From Paracoccaceae bacterium (lineage in GTDB: Bacteria; Pseudomonadota; Alphaproteobacteria; Rhodobacterales; Rhodobacteraceae): a stretch of DNA of 9,095 nucleotides. The position numbers and the translations under genes were made by a program. This document shows, piece after piece, positions 5,046-9,095 of this stretch; position 1 is the stretch's first letter; each line of letters begins with the position of its first letter. The notes under the pieces are model-generated. The model was not told the DNA's origin. It saw only the letters and a program-made list of their open reading frames with translations, and did no database searches. The stretch covers positions 1-9,095 of the forward strand of contig CABZJG010000066.1 in NCBI GenBank assembly GCA_902525995.1, in the 5' to 3' direction.

Positions 5046-7366
5046 ACGAAGCGGATACCCGTGCAGAATATATTGACAAACAGCTTGAAGCGGCTGGCTG
5101 GATTACAAGTGCGGAAACAGGCGTACGTGTAAGGCGAGAATGCAACATCAATGCGGGTGAAATCCGCTCCAGCGATATCCGCACAGGGTAGCTAAAAGCG
5201 GACTACATACTTGAATACAAAAACACCAAGCTCGCTGTTGTGGAAGCTAAAAGCAATGAGCTGGATGTGTCTGAGGGTGTGGCACAAGCCAAGCTCTATG
5301 CAGAAAAACTTCGCCTTCAAACCAGCTTTGCAGCTAATGGCAAAGCCATATACGAAATCAATCACGCAAATGGTACAGAAGGTGAAGTGGATGCTTTCCC
5401 TTCACCAGAAGAGCTTTGGAAGCGAGTTTACGGTAGTGGCAATGTATGGCTGGATAAATTTAGCAATGTTCCATTTGAAGATTTCAATGGCACACGACAA
5501 CCACGCTATTATCAGCAACTTGCAGTTAGCAACGCCGTTCAAGCGATAGCAGAAAAAAAACAGCGTGTATTGCTTACCCTTGCCACAGGCACTGGGAAAA
5601 CTTTCATCGCCTTTCAGATTGCATGGAAGCTGTTCAAAAGCCGCTGGACTTTGCAACGTGATGGCAAGCGTCAGCCTCGTATCTTATTCCTCGCTGATAG
5701 AAACATCCTTGCCAACCAAGCCTATTTGGATTTTGGCGCATTTGATGATGCAGCGTTGGTTCGCATTACGCCCAATGACATAGCCAAACGAGGAGAAGTT
5801 CCCAAAAATGGTAGCGTCTTCTTCACTATCTTTCAGAGCTTTATGAGCGGTAAAGATGGTGAGCCTTATTTTGGGAAGTATGAGCCAGACTTCTTTGATT
5901 TAGTAATTATTGATGAGTGTCATAGAGGTGGCGCCAATGATGAAAGCAATTGGCGTAATATCCTCAATTACTTTTCTGGTGCTGTGCATTTGGGGCTTAC
6001 AGCTACGCCCAAGCGCAAAGATAATACAGATACATATGCGTACTTTGGTGAACCAGTTTTTATATACAGTTTGAAAGAGGGAATACAGGATGGCTTTCTC
6101 ACCCCTTTCAAAGTCAAACGCATCCAAACAACGATTGATGAATACATCTACACACCTGATGATGACGTAATAGAGGGTGAAGTTGATGAAGGACATGTAT
6201 ACACAGAAGCTGATTTCAATAAAAAAATTGTAATACCAGAGCGGGAAAAAAAACGTGTTAACGAAATGCTTAACTCAATCAACCCTAATGAAAAAACTAT
6301 TGTATTTTGTGCAAACCAAGCACATGCGGGCATGATACGTGATTTAATCAACCAGATGTCAGAGAAGCCTAGTGTTGATTATTGTGTGCGAGTCACATCA
6401 AACGATAAGGACATAGGTGACACCTATTTGGATCAGTTTAAAGATAACGACAAAACAATACCCACAATCCTAACTACCAGTCAAAAGTTAACAACGGGCG
6501 TGGATGCGCGCAATGTTCGTAATATTGTATTGATGCGCCCTGTAAACAGCATGATTGAATTCAAGCAAATCATTGGGCGTGGAACACGATTATTTGAGGG
6601 CAAGCACTACTTCACCATTATTGATTTTGTGAACGCTTATCACATGTTCAATGACGCTGAATGGGATGGCGAACCTGTTGAGCCAGAAGGCGGTGGAGGT
6701 AACGGTGGCACTGGTGGCACTGGTGATGGAGGAGATGGTGGCGATGGCATAGATGGTAGTGAAGGCGACCCACCAAAAACTAAACTGAAAATCAAACTCA
6801 GCGATGGCAAAGTGCGCGAGCTTCAAAGTATGAGCAGTACCTACTTCTATGTTGACGGTAAACCAATCAGTGCTGAGGAGTTTCTAAAGCGCCTCTTTGA
6901 TGTACTCAAATTACCAGAATTGCTGGAAAGCGAAGAACGATTGCGTGAACTGTGGGCAAATCCAATGACACGCAGGGAATTGCTAACAAAGTTGGAAGGT
7001 GTTGGCTGTCACAAAGATGATTTGGAAAAGCTACAGGAGTTAATTGAGGCACAGGACAGCGATTTATTTGATGTGTTGGAATATATTGCCTACGCCAAAT
7101 CACCTGTTTCACGTGCAGCACGTGTGGAAACCAACAAAGACAATATCTACAATCTTCTGAATGCCAATCAACGTGATTTCGTTGAGTATGTATTAAGAAA
7201 CTACGTTGAAGTTGGTGTGGATGAGCTTGATGTCAGTAAGTTAAGTACGGTATTAACTGCCAAGTACGGAAGCATTAATGCAGCTCAGAAGCAGCTAGGC
7301 ACACCACAAGAGATACAGCAAACATTCATTGAGTTTCAGAAAAACCTCTACAAAGAAGCGATTTAA
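5042..7366 (+). pseudogene. hsdR: Type I restriction endonuclease subunit HsdR, interrupted by a TAG at codon 50
   Basis: The full frame from ATG 5042, which overlaps the hsdS stop by four bases, has 775 codons including the final stop. This is close to EcoEI-type HsdR length. The N-terminus (MNEADTRAEYIDKQLEAAGW) is typical, but codon 50 (5189-5191) is TAG. Immediately after it lies the nuclease core: Asp54 in KADYIL, then Glu68-Ala-Lys70 in VVEAK. The helicase motor is intact: Walker A ATGTGKT (181-187), DECH (291-294), TATP (320-323) and GRGTRL (512-517). A glycine/aspartate-rich linker (550-576) leads to the C-terminal domain that docks on the methylase. Only the stop is wrong; no frameshift was found. 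A restart at GTG 5240 would lose Asp54, and no ribosome binding site precedes it. Options are a true null (methylation only), readthrough by a suppressor, or a sequence error. Without the stop the protein would look functional. Confidence 0.9.
6689..6769 (+). repeat. Glycine/aspartate-rich low-complexity tract inside hsdR
   Basis: Codons 550-576 of the hsdR frame encode a run dominated by Gly with Asp, Thr, Asn and Ser (GGGGNGGTGGTGDGGDGGDG at its core). The DNA contains an exact tandem copy of the 9-mer GGTGGCACT (6704-6712 and 6713-6721) and further GGTG/GATGG units. It lies between the helicase domain and the C-terminal domain, where EcoEI-type HsdR proteins have a flexible linker. All units are multiples of three, so slippage would change linker length without breaking the frame. 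Confidence 0.75.
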
Positions 7367-7470
7367 GCGTCACATACCAATCAACAATCATTATCCGCTA
7401 TCAAACTACATGAATGCCTTTATTTAGCTTAGCAGAATGATTATTCATAGAATTACAACGAGGCTGTGTG

Positions 7471-7484
7471 CTAGTTTAAACTAG
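7471..7484. repeat. 14-base palindrome at the end of the integrase gene
   Basis: CTAGTTTAAACTAG is a perfect palindrome that includes the integrase stop codon (7476-7478, minus strand). It lies in the 109-base convergent gap (7367-7475) between hsdR and the integrase, in which I saw no strong GC-rich terminator for either gene. It may be a weak bidirectional transcription end or a binding site; its AT-rich stem makes a classical terminator unlikely. Confidence 0.4.
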
Positions 7485-8732
7485 TACTGCTTCCTCATTA
7501 TATTTCTTCTGCACAACATTGTATCTGCTCATTGCTATGTCAGTCATTATTACTTTGTTAACCTGCGTATATGTGTTCGAAACTTGTTTTACGCTTGTAC
7601 CACAATGCATAGCAATTTGTTCAAAACTTATGCCTCTTTGTACTTCGTTAGTTATAAAAAAGTGACGCAAAGAATAAGGTACAAGTTGCTTTTTACGTAC
7701 CCTATCAATGTCTGCTAACTGCATAATTTTTCTAAAGCCTTTGCAAAAGTAACTATTATGTATTTCAGTCACTCCATCTCTACTAAAAATTAAACCTTCA
7801 TTTCTTTTAGTAAGTTCTTTTAACTTTATTAAGTACTCAGCACCTACAAACCTAATATCTCTGCCCTTACGTACTTTGCTTGTATCTTTGTCTATGTGTA
7901 CTTCAGTCAATATCACATCTTTGTTGCCTTCTTTTATTTTTACAAACTCAACATTTTCCCATTTAAGTTGCCTTAACTCCCCACTTCTACAACCACTGTT
8001 TGCTTGTATAAGCAAAAAAGTCTTAACTATCTGTCTGTCTATGTACTCGTTATCATTAAGTCCGTTTTTCTTAACAGCCACATAACTTTTAAATGCATTC
8101 GTAAATGCGTTGTATTCATCTACTGTAAATGTCTGTCTACGTATCAGCCTGTTATCAATGTCGTACTTATTTTTGTTAGTATAAGGTAACTGCAATTTAA
8201 GTATGTTTGTATGTCCATTTTCAGCCAACCAACTAAAGCACATACCTATAGTGCTTAGTTCGTTACGTATTGTAATATCACTTATGTTCTCTTCTTTTCT
8301 GTAACTTACGTAATCAGTTTCAACGCCATCAATTGTATATCTTTGCAGTAATGTTTTTGTAACTTCATTTGCTTTTAATTTGCCGCCAACGTAGCCAATA
8401 AAATGTTTCAAATGCAGTTTTTGTGTATTGTATCTTCCAATCACAATACCATTGTCAGTTCTTCCGACACGCTTTTGTTGTTCTGCTAAAAATAAATCAA
8501 CTGCTTCCTCAACAGTTATCCCAAATATCTTTTTACCTTCTTTAATTTTGTAACCAATTTCATAGACCATTTCTTCTGCTTTATGTATTGCGTCTGTTTT
8601 ATCCTTAGTTTTTAAACTTTTTCGTTCATATTTTTTCTCTTCTGCAATCCACATTCTAAATTGCCAAATACCAAAATCATTAAGCAGTATTACTGCTTTA
8701 CCTCCTAAAATGTCAGTTTCATCAAAAGCCAT
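7476..8732 (-). CDS. Phage-type tyrosine site-specific integrase
   Basis: This 418-residue protein belongs to the tyrosine recombinase family, which integrates and excises elements at att sites through a tyrosine-DNA intermediate. With start ATG 8732, the N-terminus has a short arm-binding-like segment (about 10-45), then a SAM-like core-binding domain (ITVEEAVDLFLAEQQ onward, about 72-175), then the catalytic domain. Catalytic residues visible are Arg249 (SGCRSGELRQLKW), a beta-hairpin lysine near Lys286, Arg356-His357 (YSLRHFF) and probably Tyr388 (CGTSVKQVSNTYTQ). The YSLRH and GTSV..Y forms are normal for a group of proteobacterial phage integrases. I prefer ATG 8732: an AGGAGG site lies 12 bases upstream inside the end of the previous gene, whose stop is four bases away. 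A longer in-frame start at 8825 would overlap that gene by 89 bases. No lesion is seen, so it should be active. Integrases often sit at element edges, so an att site may lie beyond position 9095. Confidence 0.93.
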   Translation of the reverse strand: MAFDETDILGGKAVILLNDFGIWQFRMWIAEEKKYERKSLKTKDKTDAIHKAEEMVYEIGYKIKEGKKIFGITVEEAVDLFLAEQQKRVGRTDNGIVIGRYNTQKLHLKHFIGYVGGKLKANEVTKTLLQRYTIDGVETDYVSYRKEENISDITIRNELSTIGMCFSWLAENGHTNILKLQLPYTNKNKYDIDNRLIRRQTFTVDEYNAFTNAFKSYVAVKKNGLNDNEYIDRQIVKTFLLIQANSGCRSGELRQLKWENVEFVKIKEGNKDVILTEVHIDKDTSKVRKGRDIRFVGAEYLIKLKELTKRNEGLIFSRDGVTEIHNSYFCKGFRKIMQLADIDRVRKKQLVPYSLRHFFITNEVQRGISFEQIAMHCGTSVKQVSNTYTQVNKVIMTDIAMSRYNVVQKKYNEEAVLV

Positions 8733-8736
8733 TTCT

Positions 8737-8910
8737 CTACTTTTCCTCCTTTCTATTTTCCAAATATTGTTTTCGTTGTTCACTTCTCTTCTTACGTTTT
8801 TCATAAAAATCCTCTCCAAATCCAAACAACGCCAATTCTTCTTTGCTGAACTGACGACGATTAAGTAATTGAGGCAAATTATTGCAGTACGCTTTAACTG
8901 TGTTTTCCAT
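8737..8910 (-). CDS. Small highly charged protein upstream of the integrase
   Basis: This 57-residue frame (MENTVKAYCNNLPQLL at its start) ends four bases before the integrase start, so the two are almost certainly cotranscribed and coupled. The start at ATG 8910 is preferred because AAAGGA (8918-8923) lies 7 bases upstream; the ATG at 8916 is too close to that site, and a frame extending to 8970 has no support. The N-terminal half is mildly hydrophobic with a possible short helical segment (NRRQFSKEELALFGFG). The C-terminal half is dense in Lys, Arg and Glu (EDFYEKRKKRSEQRKQYL) and likely one long helix. There is no membrane segment or metal motif. By position it could be an excisionase or integrase regulator, but it lacks an obvious winged-helix pattern and I do not recognise the family. 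Confidence 0.65.
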   Translation of the reverse strand: MENTVKAYCNNLPQLLNRRQFSKEELALFGFGEDFYEKRKKRSEQRKQYLENRKEEK

Positions 8911-8926
8911 ACTCATTTCCTTTCTT

Positions 8927-8962
8927 ATTACGTAACCAATATATCTTACTTTGTTACGTAAT
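8927..8962. promoter_or_regulatory. Twin TTACGTAA palindromes in the promoter region of the integrase operon
   Basis: ATTACGTAAC (8927-8936) and GTTACGTAAT (8953-8962) are perfect inverted copies of each other around a 16-base spacer, and each contains the palindrome TTACGTAA. Between them on the minus strand is TAAGAT, a plausible -10 box, with GTGTCA 16 bases upstream as a weak -35 box. The first palindrome lies just before the ribosome binding site of the small gene. This layout suits a dimeric repressor or autoregulation by an element protein. Promoter boxes are weak matches. Confidence 0.45.
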
Positions 8963-9095
8963 ATTGACACACTTGGTTGTTACAACGGTGATGCGTAACA
9001 CATACAAGCAACACAGTTTCGCCTACGCAAAGCAATAGTTGCGTTAGTTTGTAAGAAAGTTTGCTGTAGTAGAAAAAAAGTACTGTAGAATTAGT
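8963..9095. other. Right-edge intergenic region
   Basis: No gene is supported here; the only plus-strand frame noticed is 15 codons from the ATG at about 8992. The region carries a short dyad, GTTGTTACAAC (8976-8986), 13 bases beyond the second TTACGTAA palindrome, which may belong to the same regulatory region. A run of seven A's (about 9071-9079) lies near the edge. No tRNA end or att-like repeat of the left part of the window was recognised. Confidence 0.4.

Noticed and set aside
5240..7366. Treating the hsdR frame as a normal shorter gene starting at GTG 5240.
   Set aside because: No ribosome binding site precedes it, the upstream 49 codons match a typical HsdR N-terminus coupled to hsdS, and the start would remove the nuclease Asp.
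7823..7835. Integrase lacking the first His of the HxxR box (YSLRH) as a sign of inactivity.
   Set aside because: YSLRH is a normal form in a group of proteobacterial phage integrases, and the other catalytic residues are present.
8732..8825. Longer integrase start at 8825.
   Set aside because: It would overlap the preceding gene by most of its C-terminal half; the ATG at 8732 has a ribosome binding site and only a 4-base gap.
1..9095. CRISPR array, tRNA, rRNA or insertion-sequence ends.
   Set aside because: No regularly spaced long repeats, cloverleaf-like sequences, rRNA segments or transposase with terminal inverted repeats were seen on either strand.

Overview
The window looks like part of an integrated mobile element or defence island in a bacterium, most likely a gammaproteobacterium. 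That guess rests only on family resemblance of the restriction genes; no rRNA, tRNA or housekeeping gene is present to fix the host. Shine-Dalgarno sequences precede most genes, and TGA ends hsdM and hsdS, so the code is standard.

Layout. Positions 1-1547 carry short AT-rich genes on the minus strand: a gene running off the left edge (1-251), a long gap without a convincing gene (252-720), a 104-residue unknown protein (721-1035) and a decayed or frameshifted gene (1125-1547). A small serine recombinase follows on the plus strand (1747-2307). Next is a complete type I restriction-modification operon, hsdM-hsdS-hsdR (2383-7366), with start/stop overlaps of 1 and 4 bases. The convergent right end holds a tyrosine integrase (7476-8732) directly preceded in its transcript by a 57-residue unknown gene (8737-8910), and then a promoter-like region to the window edge.

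How it works together. HsdM and HsdS should form a sequence-specific adenine methyltransferase, and HsdR should add the restriction motor and nuclease. However, hsdR has an in-frame TAG at codon 50, just before the nuclease core. As written, the locus may therefore modify DNA without restricting it unless the TAG is read through or is a sequence error. The recombinase and integrase are candidates for moving the segment. The hsd genes look richer in G+C than the AT-rich genes on both sides, which suggests cargo of different ancestry inside a mobile frame.

Least certain points: whether the hsdR stop and the frameshifts at 1250-1340 are real or sequence errors, what the four small unknown genes do, and where the ends of the element lie.
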